Positions 16,205 to 24,959 of a stretch of DNA of 64,000 nucleotides are shown here, one piece after another. Within the stretch, counting starts at the first letter, position 1, and each line of letters begins with the position of its first letter. Origin of the DNA: Bifidobacterium santillanense (GTDB taxonomy: Bacteria; Actinomycetota; Actinomycetes; Actinomycetales; Bifidobacteriaceae); assembly GCF_018555385.1 (NCBI RefSeq), contig NZ_JAFEJS010000004.1, positions 62,001-126,000 of the forward strand. Reading direction: 5' to 3'. The notes beneath the pieces are model-generated. The model was not told where the DNA came from and ran no database searches. It saw only the letters and a list, made by a program, of their open reading frames with translations. A program made the translations under genes and the position numbers.

Positions 16205-17770
16205 TCAGCGGGAGCCGTTGAGCCAGCATTGATCGTAGGGCAGACCGGTGAGCTTCTCGATGGTGCGGCGGGTCTCGGCGTCGACGCGCGCCTTGGAGCC
16301 GCCGTCGCGCAGACGGTCGATCTCGGTCAGGACGACGCCGTCGGTGCGCTTGTCGATGCGCAGGTGCGAGGAGATCAGCCAGCAGACGGCCATCGAGACG
16401 CCGAACCAGCCGAGCAGCACCGCGCCGACGCCGATGCGCGCGGATGGAATCTGCGTCGCACGGGTCGAGTCGAAACCGACAGCACCGAGGACCACGCCGA
16501 CCGCGATCGTCGCGAGTCCGGAGCCGAGCTGGCGGAACGACGCCTGGATCGCGGAGAACGTGGCGGAGCGGTAGCGGCGCGTGACGACCTGGTCGACGTC
16601 GGCCATGTACGGGAACACCGCCCACGGCAGATACCCGCACAACGACTTGAACGCGAAGAACCACAGGGACGCGGCCACGGCGAGCACGGTCCACAGCGGC
16701 CCGGGGATTCCGCCGGCCGTCGCCCACACGACGAGCAGGCCGCCCACGCCGAGCAGGCATCCGGCGAAGTTGATCGCGTACATGCGGCGCGGGCCCAGCC
16801 TAGTCATGCCGATGCCGAACAGGGGCATGAGCGGCAGGGAGATCGCCGCGCAGCCGAGCAGGAGCGAGGCGAACGCGGCCGTGCTGCCCCAGTCGAAGAC
16901 CACGAAGAAGACGAACGTCTGGCCGAACACGTCCATCGACACCTGGATGAGCAGGTAGATCGCGAGATGCTTGCGGAACTCCTTGACCTTGAGGGTCGTC
17001 GCGTACTCGTGCAGCACCTTGACGGCGCGACGCGCCCATCCCGCGGCGCCGATACGGCCGTCTCGCATCTCGCCGCGCGCGTAGGCGCCGAAGCCGGCCG
17101 CCTCCGGGGTCATCTCCCAGGTGCGCCGCCAGCAGACGAACACGGCGACCGAGAACAGCACGGTCGTGGCGATCGTGAAGACCATGTACCCGACCGGCCG
17201 GTCCTCGCCGACGACCGACAGCACCGCGCTGCCCGTCAGCGGGATCGCGGTGGCGGCGCCGGTCGAGATGAACAGGCGCACGGTCGACAGCTTCGTGCGT
17301 CCGGCGAAGTCAGCCGTCATCTCGCCGGGCAGCGCGCTGTAGGAGGTCGCGAACATCTGCGCGAGCACGACCCACAGCGCGTACGCGGCGAAATAGACGG
17401 CGATCGGAAGTCCGGGGATCCACAGGAACACGCCCGTCAGCAGCAGCGGCGAGGCGAGCATGAGCAGCAGGCGGCGACGGCCGAACCGGCGCCCCACGTC
17501 GTAGCGGTAGAGGTTGTCGTCGAGCACGCCGAACAGGAGGGCCGCGACCGCTGAGATCAGCGCGCTCAGACCGATCACCGACTGCGACGTGGCGATGTCC
17601 ATCCCGCAGAAGCGCGTCCAGAACAGCGACAGGTAGGTGGCGATCAGCGTGAGCTGGCCGCCGCCGTAGAAGTCGCCGACGCCGTAGCCGAGCGCCTGTC
17701 TGAAGGTGATGCGGCGGCCCTTCGACGAGCCGATCGCGCCGCGCAGGGCGTCACTGTCGCCGTCGGTCAT
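16205..17770 (-). CDS. MFS glycoside/pentoside cation symporter (GPH family)
   Basis: 521 residues, about 12 membrane helices. GPH-type features: LGYGVGDFYGGG start, loop DDNLYRYDVGRRFGRRR after helix 2, and FATSYSALPGEMT. AAGGGG upstream of ATG 17770 is supplied by the adjacent repeat element. Imports a glycoside with cations; its place after GH27 and GH51 suggests an arabinose-containing oligosaccharide. Codons 401-411 (16538-16570, RSATFSAIQAS) are identical to the last spacer of the CRISPR-like array at 6002-6034. Confidence 0.88.
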   Translation of the reverse strand: MTDGDSDALRGAIGSSKGRRITFRQALGYGVGDFYGGGQLTLIATYLSLFWTRFCGMDIATSQSVIGLSALISAVAALLFGVLDDNLYRYDVGRRFGRRRLLLMLASPLLLTGVFLWIPGLPIAVYFAAYALWVVLAQMFATSYSALPGEMTADFAGRTKLSTVRLFISTGAATAIPLTGSAVLSVVGEDRPVGYMVFTIATTVLFSVAVFVCWRRTWEMTPEAAGFGAYARGEMRDGRIGAAGWARRAVKVLHEYATTLKVKEFRKHLAIYLLIQVSMDVFGQTFVFFVVFDWGSTAAFASLLLGCAAISLPLMPLFGIGMTRLGPRRMYAINFAGCLLGVGGLLVVWATAGGIPGPLWTVLAVAASLWFFAFKSLCGYLPWAVFPYMADVDQVVTRRYRSATFSAIQASFRQLGSGLATIAVGVVLGAVGFDSTRATQIPSARIGVGAVLLGWFGVSMAVCWLISSHLRIDKRTDGVVLTEIDRLRDGGSKARVDAETRRTIEKLTGLPYDQCWLNGSR

Positions 17771-17786
17771 GTGGTTGTTCCCCTTC

Positions 17787-17941
17787 CCGGTTCCCGATTT
17801 TCCGCGCTTCGGAATCGGGAACCGGACGATGTTCGATTCGCCCGCCGGAACGGCTTCACGCCAACGGGACGATGTTCATGTCATGTTCGGTATTATCGGA
17901 TTCCGGTTCCCGATTTCACGGCGCGAAAAATCGGGAACCGG
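17787..17941. repeat. Hairpin-pair repeat element, copy 1
   Basis: Two hairpins of the same sequence, CCGGTTCCCGATT with its complement (17787-17825 and 17903-17941), enclose about 77 nt. Nearly the whole unit recurs at 20502-20655. It sits between GH51 and MFS genes and provides the MFS ribosome binding site. Confidence 0.85.
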
Positions 17942-17956
17942 TCGGCCATGCGCCGG

Positions 17957-20488
17957 TCACCGACGGATGACGAGGACGGTGAAGGACCAGGCGGGGGCCG
18001 TGTACGTGCCGCCGGTCAGGTCAGCGTCGCGTTCGATGGGCGCGGTGGGCGATTCCTCGCCCCTGGTTCCGGCGTACGGGTCGTCGCCGGTGAGGACGGT
18101 CGCCTTCACACCCACGCGGGCGGCGTCGGGCACGTCGAGCACGTCGAGCACCTGCGTGAGATCCACGTCCGCCGCGTCGGGCAGCGCGTTGACGATGCGG
18201 ATGTAGTCGACGCCGGCCGTCGAGTCGCGCGAAACGGCAATCACACGGCGCGGTTCGTCCGGGGTCTCGCGGCCTTCGAGCACAGGTTCGTCGTCAATGA
18301 ACAGTTTCATCGACTCGCCGCGGTCGGCGATCTCGAGACGCACGTGCCAGGTGGTACCGGGAGTCACCGCGTCCATCGACGTCTCGGTGTTCGCGAGGTT
18401 GTAGCCGGAGCCGTCGCGCACGAGCTGCAGCGCGAAACCGCGACCGAAGGACGCCCTGTTGCGGTTCGGCCCCTTGACGTCGCCGGAGACGATCCCCACG
18501 CCCCACATGCCCTCGCGGTAGGTGATGGTGGCGTGGATCGTGTACGCGTCGGCCGCGAGGTCGGCCGGCACGGGCAGATCGATCGACCCGCTGCCGTTGC
18601 GGTAGGCGACGTCGGGCAGGTCGACATGCCGCCCGTCGGCGGTATCGATCGAGAGATCGGTGAAGTCGACGGTCGCTCCTCCCTCGATGCGCAGCCCGAT
18701 GCGGTTCGGCAGGTCGCGGCGCAGCGCGACGGGACCGTCGAGCGCGACGGGCCAGGCGGTGTCGGCGGTGGTGTTGGCGTACAGCTTCTGCACCCAGTAG
18801 CTGTAGGGATGGTAGACGCGCTCGTTGTCGAAGTAGATGAGGTCGGGGTCCCAGCTGTTGTGCCCGTTCTTGCAGAACAGCGGCGCGTAGGAGGCCATGT
18901 GCACGACGTCGCCGTTGAGCTCCATCGCGCGGCCCATGAACGCCGCCTCGGACAGGGCGTTGATGAGCCCCGTGCCCCACGAACCGTACTCGCCGAGGTA
19001 CACCTTCGGCCCCTCGCGGTCCGTCGCGTCATAGTGGTCGAGGTTGTGGAACCACCAGCTCGACGACTGGTAGGAATGCTCGTCGACGATCGGGATGCGG
19101 GCCTTGCGCGCGTACGCCCAGCCCCGCTCGTAGTCGCGGCCGGACGGGGCGGGGCCGATCGTGCCGACGACGGTGATCTCGGGATGCCTGGCCTTGACGG
19201 CCTCGAAGATGCGTTCGAAGCGGTCCTTGAACACGTCGTCGATGAGGTCCTCGTTGCCGATGCCGAGGTATTCGAGGCCGAACGGCTCCGGGTGTCCCAT
19301 CGCGGCGCGCTTGGCGGCCCATGCGTTGTCGGCCGGGTCGGCGTTGCAGAAGTCGATGAGGGCGAGCACCTCGTCGATATACGCGGGCATGTCCTCGAGG
19401 GCGATAGGCACCGGACCCTGCGCGGTATTCTGGCAGCTCACGCCCGCCGCGAGCACCGGCAGCGGCTTCGCGCCGATCGTCTCGCACAGGCGCAGGTACT
19501 CGTAGTAGCCCAGACGGAACGACTGGTGGTAGCCCCACAGATTGAAGTCGTGCGGACGATGCTCGACCGGACCGATCGTGCGATCCCAGTGGTACATGTT
19601 GTCGAGGCCGAGCCCGTGCGCCACGCAACCGCCGGGGAAGCGCATGAACCGCGGCTTGAGGTCGGCGAGCGCCTCGACGAGGTCGGGGCAGAAGTGCTCC
19701 AATCCCTTGTAGGTCGTGCGCGGCTCGAGGCTCACGAAGTCGAGGTCGACGACGCCGGTCTTCGGGAAACCAAGGCGCAGCACGGCATGACGCGCGACGA
19801 CCGGCTTGCCCGCGTACACGGTCGAGCCGCCGTCGGACACGGCATCATCGGCAGCGGGCCCGGCATCGGGCGCATCGGCGGGACGACCATCCATGCGATC
19901 GGCGATGCCCGCGGCCGAGACGTCGGACGCCGCTCCCTCACCGGAACCGGCAACGGCCGGCGCCGCGGGCACGGTCAGTTCGGCGTGCACCTGCGTCCAC
20001 GCGCCGTCCGATGTCGAGGCCGGAGCCTCGAGCGTCGCGGACGCCAGCGTCACGCCGTCATCGCCGATCAGGGACACCTCGACCGGCAGCGCCTCCCCGT
20101 GCGCGCGCGTCCATACGGAGAAGGCGTACGTCTCCCCCGCACGCAGCGTCATCCCGTCGAAGCCGACGTTCTCCAGGGCGGGCGCGCCGCCGGCGACCGA
20201 GCCGACCTCGACCGTCGCATAGTGCGGGTTCTCGTCGGCGACCGGCGCCTTGTCGCGGATCGCGAACGCGGCGAACGAGCCGGCCGGCACGACCTTGCGC
20301 CAGAAACTGTAGTTGCTCCAGCCCTCGCGGTCGGCGCGGTCGTACTCGAACGCGCCGTTCTGCACGAGCTCGGCGTTGAGGCCGCCGTCCGCGGCGTAGC
20401 TGATGTCCTCGAAGAACACGCCCCACAGGTCGGTGCTGATGCGGCGCACGCCCGCCTTGTCGAGCGTCGCGGTGAGTTTGTCGGCCAT
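17957..20488 (-). CDS. GH51 alpha-L-arabinofuranosidase
   Basis: 843 residues, longer than many bacterial GH51 enzymes. It removes terminal alpha-L-arabinofuranose in the cytosol. Start region DLWGVFFEDISYAADGG is typical; acid/base Glu413 lies in GIGNED and nucleophile Glu500 in VYLGEYGSWG. A carbohydrate-binding-like segment precedes the barrel, with an Ala/Gly/Asp-rich insertion around residues 170-220 (for example GSGEGAASDVSAAG). The gene is bracketed by two direct copies of the hairpin-pair repeat, so it may have entered the operon as a cassette; GH27 upstream and MFS downstream are on the same strand. Confidence 0.92.
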   Translation of the reverse strand: MADKLTATLDKAGVRRISTDLWGVFFEDISYAADGGLNAELVQNGAFEYDRADREGWSNYSFWRKVVPAGSFAAFAIRDKAPVADENPHYATVEVGSVAGGAPALENVGFDGMTLRAGETYAFSVWTRAHGEALPVEVSLIGDDGVTLASATLEAPASTSDGAWTQVHAELTVPAAPAVAGSGEGAASDVSAAGIADRMDGRPADAPDAGPAADDAVSDGGSTVYAGKPVVARHAVLRLGFPKTGVVDLDFVSLEPRTTYKGLEHFCPDLVEALADLKPRFMRFPGGCVAHGLGLDNMYHWDRTIGPVEHRPHDFNLWGYHQSFRLGYYEYLRLCETIGAKPLPVLAAGVSCQNTAQGPVPIALEDMPAYIDEVLALIDFCNADPADNAWAAKRAAMGHPEPFGLEYLGIGNEDLIDDVFKDRFERIFEAVKARHPEITVVGTIGPAPSGRDYERGWAYARKARIPIVDEHSYQSSSWWFHNLDHYDATDREGPKVYLGEYGSWGTGLINALSEAAFMGRAMELNGDVVHMASYAPLFCKNGHNSWDPDLIYFDNERVYHPYSYWVQKLYANTTADTAWPVALDGPVALRRDLPNRIGLRIEGGATVDFTDLSIDTADGRHVDLPDVAYRNGSGSIDLPVPADLAADAYTIHATITYREGMWGVGIVSGDVKGPNRNRASFGRGFALQLVRDGSGYNLANTETSMDAVTPGTTWHVRLEIADRGESMKLFIDDEPVLEGRETPDEPRRVIAVSRDSTAGVDYIRIVNALPDAADVDLTQVLDVLDVPDAARVGVKATVLTGDDPYAGTRGEESPTAPIERDADLTGGTYTAPAWSFTVLVIRR

Positions 20489-20501
20489 AAGGTCCCCCTT
20501 C

Positions 20502-20655
20502 CCGGTTCCCGATTTTCCGTGCCGTGAAATCGGGAACCGGACGATGTGCGATTCACCCGCCGGAACGGCTTCATACCAACGGGCCGATGGTCATGTCTTG
20601 TTCGGTATTGTCAGGTTCCGGTTCCCGATTTCGCGGCACGGGAAATCGGGAACCA
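20502..20655. repeat. Hairpin-pair repeat element, copy 2
   Basis: Hairpins at 20502-20540 and 20618-20655 with the same CCGGTTCCCGATTT arms; the inner segment closely matches copy 1 (shared CCGCCGGAACGGCTTCA and TTGTTCGGTATT-like stretches). Same orientation as copy 1, directly upstream of the GH51 start, supplying its AAGGGG ribosome binding site. Confidence 0.85.
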
Positions 20656-20665
20656 GGACGAGCCG

Positions 20666-22093
20666 TCAATGGCGGTCCAGCGCGATCCACAGCGCGCCGT
20701 GGGTGGGGATCGTGCCGGTGATGACGCGGTCGGCGCCCTCGCCCTCGATGCGCACGTCGCTCGGCCCGCCCGGCGCGCCGGCGAACAGGTCGGTCAGGGT
20801 CCAGTCGTCGTCGCGCGCGTCGAGTCCGACGATCGACTGCAGTTGGATGTTGCGGCCGATCTCGTACGTGTCGTCGCCGGTCCAGAACAGCGCGGCGTAG
20901 TGTCCGCCGGCGTGCGCGGACGGCGTGCCGTCGGCCCAGTCGGCGGCGTCGGCGGCCCAGACGATGAATTCGCCGCGGTAGGAGTTGTCCTCCCACCAGT
21001 GCGTGAACTGCCGTTCGCGGACCAGTTCGCGGTTGTTGGTCGAGCCTGCGGTCACCTCGCGCAGTGCCGGGTTGGACAGCAGCGTAATCGTGTCGTCGGT
21101 GCTGGTGGGCAGGTCGCCGCCGACCATCAACGGTGAGCGGCCCATGCACCACAGGGCTAGGAGCGTCTTCTGCTCGTCGATCGTCAGGCGCGACTGGCGG
21201 TCGTCGCCGCGCTCGGCGCGAAGGCCGATGTGGCCGAACGGGATCATGTCGGCGTCGGCCCAGTGGCCGGTGGTCTGGAACGGGGCCCAGCGGGCGAGGC
21301 GGGCGAACTGCTGGTAGATGTCCTCCCAGCGGTCCCACAGGTCGTCGGAGATGCGCCACATCTGGGCGTTGTCGCGCAGGAAGTCGACATAGTTCGTCGA
21401 CACCCAGCCGCCCGGAGACAGGGATAGGTCGATCGTACGGCCGTACTTGGCCTCGGCCTTGGCGATCGCGCGATGGTAGGCGGCGATCTCGTCGGAGTGG
21501 AACGGTGTCTGCATGTCGTCGACCTTGAGGAAGTCGAGCCCCCACGAGGCGAACAGGTCGAGCTGCGCGTCGTACCAGGCCTGCGCGCCCGGGTGCTTCT
21601 GGTTCAGGCCGTAGTTGTCCGGATTCCATTTGCACACGTGCTCGAGGTCGGCCACGTCCTTGGCGGTGTAGTCGGTGCCGTACACGGGCAGGTCCTTGTC
21701 GACGGCGATGCGTGGGATGCCGCGCATCATGTGGACGCCGAGCTTCAGTCCCAGGGCATGGACCTTGTCGGCGAGCGGCTTGAATCCCCTGCCGTCGGCG
21801 GCGGACGGGAAGCGCACCGGGTCGGGCAGCTGGCGGCCGTACTCGTCGAGGATGAGCGGGGCGTCGGCGTTGTAGCCGTGGGCGCGGGCGGTCGGGTCGT
21901 ACCAGTCGATGTCGATGACCAGGGTGTCCCAGCCGACGGTCTTGAGGTGTTCGGCCATGAAGCGCGCGTTGGCGAGGAGTTCGTCCTCGGTGACCGTCGT
22001 GCCGTAGGAGTCCCAGCTGTTCCAGCCCATCGGCGGGCACCATGCCTTGGGGAGCGCCGGGCCCGTTTCGGATCCTCGTGTCTGATTCGTCAT
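20666..22093 (-). CDS. GH27 alpha-galactosidase / beta-L-arabinopyranosidase
   Basis: 475 residues from ATG 22093, preceded by AGGCAGGA; the longer frame to 22243 has no start context. GH27 landmarks: PPMGWNSWDSYG, nucleophile Asp192 in FLKVDDMQ, acid/base Asp251 in RISDDLWD, and MGRSPLMVGGDL. Cytosolic. Family members cleave alpha-galactose or beta-L-arabinopyranose; the GH51 and arabinan-type neighbours favour the latter but do not prove it. First gene of the GH27-GH51-MFS-GNAT unit; operator-like TTATCGTTAA lies upstream. Confidence 0.88.
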   Translation of the reverse strand: MTNQTRGSETGPALPKAWCPPMGWNSWDSYGTTVTEDELLANARFMAEHLKTVGWDTLVIDIDWYDPTARAHGYNADAPLILDEYGRQLPDPVRFPSAADGRGFKPLADKVHALGLKLGVHMMRGIPRIAVDKDLPVYGTDYTAKDVADLEHVCKWNPDNYGLNQKHPGAQAWYDAQLDLFASWGLDFLKVDDMQTPFHSDEIAAYHRAIAKAEAKYGRTIDLSLSPGGWVSTNYVDFLRDNAQMWRISDDLWDRWEDIYQQFARLARWAPFQTTGHWADADMIPFGHIGLRAERGDDRQSRLTIDEQKTLLALWCMGRSPLMVGGDLPTSTDDTITLLSNPALREVTAGSTNNRELVRERQFTHWWEDNSYRGEFIVWAADAADWADGTPSAHAGGHYAALFWTGDDTYEIGRNIQLQSIVGLDARDDDWTLTDLFAGAPGGPSDVRIEGEGADRVITGTIPTHGALWIALDRH

Positions 22094-22439
22094 CGTATCC
22101 TGCCTTATCGGTAAGTTATCGTTAATTATTGTAGCGATATTTTCCGCAAGCGCCAGCCCCACAGTCATGCGGAGTGCCATCTGGGCAACCCGCGCTGAAT
22201 CGGCGTGTTTGACATACGTTTTGGTGAGACAGTAGGCAAACAACCCCGAAACGGCCCTGGACCACCATCAGCGCTCAGCATCGCAAACACGATGGTTAGC
22301 GATAACCATCAATATGACCTATACTCGATCACGAACCGCCGCCGGCCCCCGATGTCCGCAACGCCGACGGCATGCGGGCCGCCATGGACCGATACGCATG
22401 GTCGGCCGACACATGCATCAGGCAACGCAAGGAGCACTT
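22094..22439. promoter_or_regulatory. Divergent GH27 / GH43 control region
   Basis: 346 nt without a gene. TTATCGTTAA at 22116-22125 and ATGGTTAGCGATAACCAT at 22292-22309 resemble LacI operators found again at 30399, 30500 and 34057. They flank the two divergent promoters. Confidence 0.6.
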
Positions 22440-23513
22440 ATGACCGTCAGCACCACCATTCCGACCGCCGCCCCGGCATCCCCGAGGACCGAGGCCTACA
22501 TCTTCGTCCACTTCATCGGCGACGAGCAGACGCCGACCGATGAGCAGATCTACTTCGCCCTGAGCCGCGACGGCGTGCACTGGCACGACCTGCGCCCGGC
22601 CGGCAAACCGGCCCTCACCTGGCTCGGCGGCGAGCAGGGCGTGCGCGACCCGCACATCGAACGCGACCCGCGCGGCGGATTCCACATCGTCGCAACCGAC
22701 CTGTCCATCCACCACCGCGGAGGCTGGGGCCCGCACGACGGCGCGACCACCGACGGTTCGACCGGTCTCGTCATCTGGAACTCCCCCGACCTCGTCCACT
22801 GGGACGAGCCGTACCTCGTCGACGTCGCCTCGAAGATCCCGGGCGCGGGCATGGCGTGGGCGCCGGAGGCCTGCTGGGACCCGGACAAAAAGCAGTGGAT
22901 CGTGTTCTGGGCCACGATGACCAATACGGACGAGCCGGGAAGCCCCCTCAACAACGAGCTCGGCGACCGCTGCAACATGTATTACGCGACCACCGTCGAC
23001 TTCCGCGAATTCTCCAACCCGGTCAAGTGGATCGACCGCCGCAACGGCATCATCGACACGACGATGCTGCGCGACGAGGACGGCTGGTGGTACCGCGCCT
23101 CGAAGGACTCCGAGATCACCATCGAGCGCACGCGCAACCCGTACGCGACCACCTACGAGGTGCTGCGCACCGACGCCCCGGACGAGTGGTCGTATGTCGG
23201 CACCCTCACGGACATCCTCGGCAACGGCCGCTACTCGTGGCGATACCTCGAGGGCCCGGAGCTGTTCCGCTACAACGACGCCGACGTGAAGGTCATCAAC
23301 GGCCGCGAGATGCGCTACGGCCTCATGTGCGACCAGTACGCCGAGGCCAAGGGCTACCTGCCGTTCCGTTCCGCCGACCTGTCGAGCCGCGAGCCGGCGG
23401 ACTGGGCCGTCGCCGGCGACATCGACTTCGGCGGACTCAAGAAGCGCCACGGCGCGATCCTGCCGATCACCGCCGCCGAATACGACGCGATAGAGACCGC
23501 CTATGCGCTCTGA
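22440..23513 (+). CDS. GH43-like glycosidase
   Basis: 357 residues from ATG 22440, AAGGAG 7-12 nt upstream. Propeller-type glycosidase: catalytic-base candidate Asp in GVRDPHIERDP, AWAPEACWDP, and LEGPELFRY as candidate acid. No signal peptide. It is a distant paralog of the gene at 34236-35324 (shared VHFI, GVRDP, ATDL, AWAPEA and ITAAEYD/LTRAEYD endings). Divergent from the GH27 operon and sharing its control region. Probably an arabinosidase-type enzyme; exact specificity unknown. Confidence 0.75.
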   Translation: MTVSTTIPTAAPASPRTEAYIFVHFIGDEQTPTDEQIYFALSRDGVHWHDLRPAGKPALTWLGGEQGVRDPHIERDPRGGFHIVATDLSIHHRGGWGPHDGATTDGSTGLVIWNSPDLVHWDEPYLVDVASKIPGAGMAWAPEACWDPDKKQWIVFWATMTNTDEPGSPLNNELGDRCNMYYATTVDFREFSNPVKWIDRRNGIIDTTMLRDEDGWWYRASKDSEITIERTRNPYATTYEVLRTDAPDEWSYVGTLTDILGNGRYSWRYLEGPELFRYNDADVKVINGREMRYGLMCDQYAEAKGYLPFRSADLSSREPADWAVAGDIDFGGLKKRHGAILPITAAEYDAIETAYAL

Positions 23514-23541
23514 CGGTGATAACGACTGGATTGGGGCCGGT

Positions 23542-23572
23542 GGCAGTGATTGGTTGACCGTGCTGCCTTTTT
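23542..23572 (+). terminator. Possible terminator after GH43-like gene
   Basis: Short stem GGCAG/CTGCC (23542-23546, 23563-23567) followed by five T. It lies between converging genes and overlaps the first base of the LacI stop region. Confidence 0.4.
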
Positions 23573-24831
23573 CAGCGTTCGGCGCTGCCCCGGTGCGCGA
23601 GGCGGAAGGACAGGACGTGAGTGCGCGGGGCGCCGGCTGGCGTGGTCGCGGAACGTGGGGATGCGTGCGTCCGCTCGCCGGTGCTGAGGCCGGCCTCGAT
23701 GCGCGCGATGAGCAGATCGAGGCCGACGCGTGCGATCTCCTTGGTGTCGATCGCCACACTGGACAGGCCGGGGTCGGTGTATCCGCCGCCGTCGACGCCG
23801 TCGAATCCGATGACCATCACCTTCTCGGGCACACGCACGCCCGCGGCGAGCAGCGCCTTGAGCGCGCCGATCGCCATCGCGTCGGCCAGCGCGAACACGG
23901 CGTCGAAGCTCGGATCCGGCGAGCCCGACGAGCCCGCGGAACCCGAGCCTGCCGCCTTCGTGTCCGGCGTATCGGGCGAACGTCCGGATGCGGCGAGTAT
24001 GCGGGACATCGCCTCGTAGCCGCCATGGAAATCCCATCCGGCCGGGCATACGTTCCCGGGCCCGTATGCCACATCCACGCCCGCGGCCCGGGCGTCACGG
24101 ATCGCCTCCCACGCGCCGAGCAGCCGCAGTACCCCATTACCGGGTCGCGCCTCGGCTTGCGCCCTGACGTCCTCTCCGGCCTCGGCCCCGGCATGCGCAT
24201 CGGATTCGACGAGGCTCCCGTCCCCCTTGAGCAGGAGTGCGAGCCGCTCCAACTCCTGCGGCGAACGATATGGCGCGCCGAGCACCAGTATCCGCCGGGC
24301 GCCCTGCGCGATGAGATGCGACACGGCCGCCCGGGCCCCCTCGCGATTGGGAGTGAACACGGTGTCCACACGTCCTTCGAGTCCATGCCCGTCGAGCACC
24401 ACCACGGGGTGGGTCGCCGCGAAACCAACGAGCGCGTCGGTACCGCCGACGTCCGAACTCGGCCAGCAGACGATCGTGCCGTCACAGATCCGCGTGCTGG
24501 CGCTGTTCAGCATCGCCTGCTCGTAGTCGGACGACATGCGCGTCTGCTGGGTAATGAGCTGGTAGCCGCGCCGGAACGCCTCGTCGGACAGGCTCGCGGC
24601 GAGCGCGGCCGGGAACGGCAGATCAAGGTCCGCGACGGACATGCCGATGATGTGCGTGCGGCCGGAGCTCAGCTGGCGGGCGGCCAGGTTCGGCTTGTAG
24701 CCGAGTTCGGCCGCGGCCTCGAGCACGCGTCTCGCGGTGGACGCCTTGACCACGGACTTGCCGCGGATCGCGTTCGACGCGGTCATGCGCGAGACCCCGG
24801 CGCGTGCCGCTACATCATCCAAAGTGACCAT
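23572..24831 (-). CDS. LacI-family regulator with long linkers
   Basis: 419 residues from ATG 24831; a TTG at 24870 is an alternative, and neither has a clear ribosome binding site. Helix-turn-helix VTLDDVAARAGVSRMTASN, hinge AARQLSSGRTH, and a sensor domain with GFDGVDGGGYTDPG. It is about 75 residues longer than usual because of two low-complexity insertions, one rich in Glu/Ala (AHAGAEAGEDVRAQAEA), one in Gly/Ser (AAGSGSAGSSGSPD). It lies downstream of GH31 on the same strand. Target genes unknown; GH31 is the nearest candidate. Confidence 0.85.
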   Translation of the reverse strand: MVTLDDVAARAGVSRMTASNAIRGKSVVKASTARRVLEAAAELGYKPNLAARQLSSGRTHIIGMSVADLDLPFPAALAASLSDEAFRRGYQLITQQTRMSSDYEQAMLNSASTRICDGTIVCWPSSDVGGTDALVGFAATHPVVVLDGHGLEGRVDTVFTPNREGARAAVSHLIAQGARRILVLGAPYRSPQELERLALLLKGDGSLVESDAHAGAEAGEDVRAQAEARPGNGVLRLLGAWEAIRDARAAGVDVAYGPGNVCPAGWDFHGGYEAMSRILAASGRSPDTPDTKAAGSGSAGSSGSPDPSFDAVFALADAMAIGALKALLAAGVRVPEKVMVIGFDGVDGGGYTDPGLSSVAIDTKEIARVGLDLLIARIEAGLSTGERTHASPRSATTPAGAPRTHVLSFRLAHRGSAER

Positions 24832-24877
24832 GCGGACCAGTCTAGTGAGTTCGGCGATGGTCGCCTCCAATCCTCGG

Positions 24878-24912
24878 CGCGAATGATTTGCGATTTACGC
24901 AAATCATTCGCG
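24878..24912. promoter_or_regulatory. 15-bp perfect inverted repeat between GH31 and LacI
   Basis: CGCGAATGATTTGCG (24878-24892) and its complement (24898-24912) separated by 5 nt. It is 47 nt upstream of the LacI ATG and 48 nt after the GH31 stop. It could terminate GH31 or be an autoregulatory operator. Confidence 0.55.
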
Positions 24913-24959
24913 CGTTCCGTCACTTACAGGTCAATCAAACCCTGGTCATCTGGATCCCA

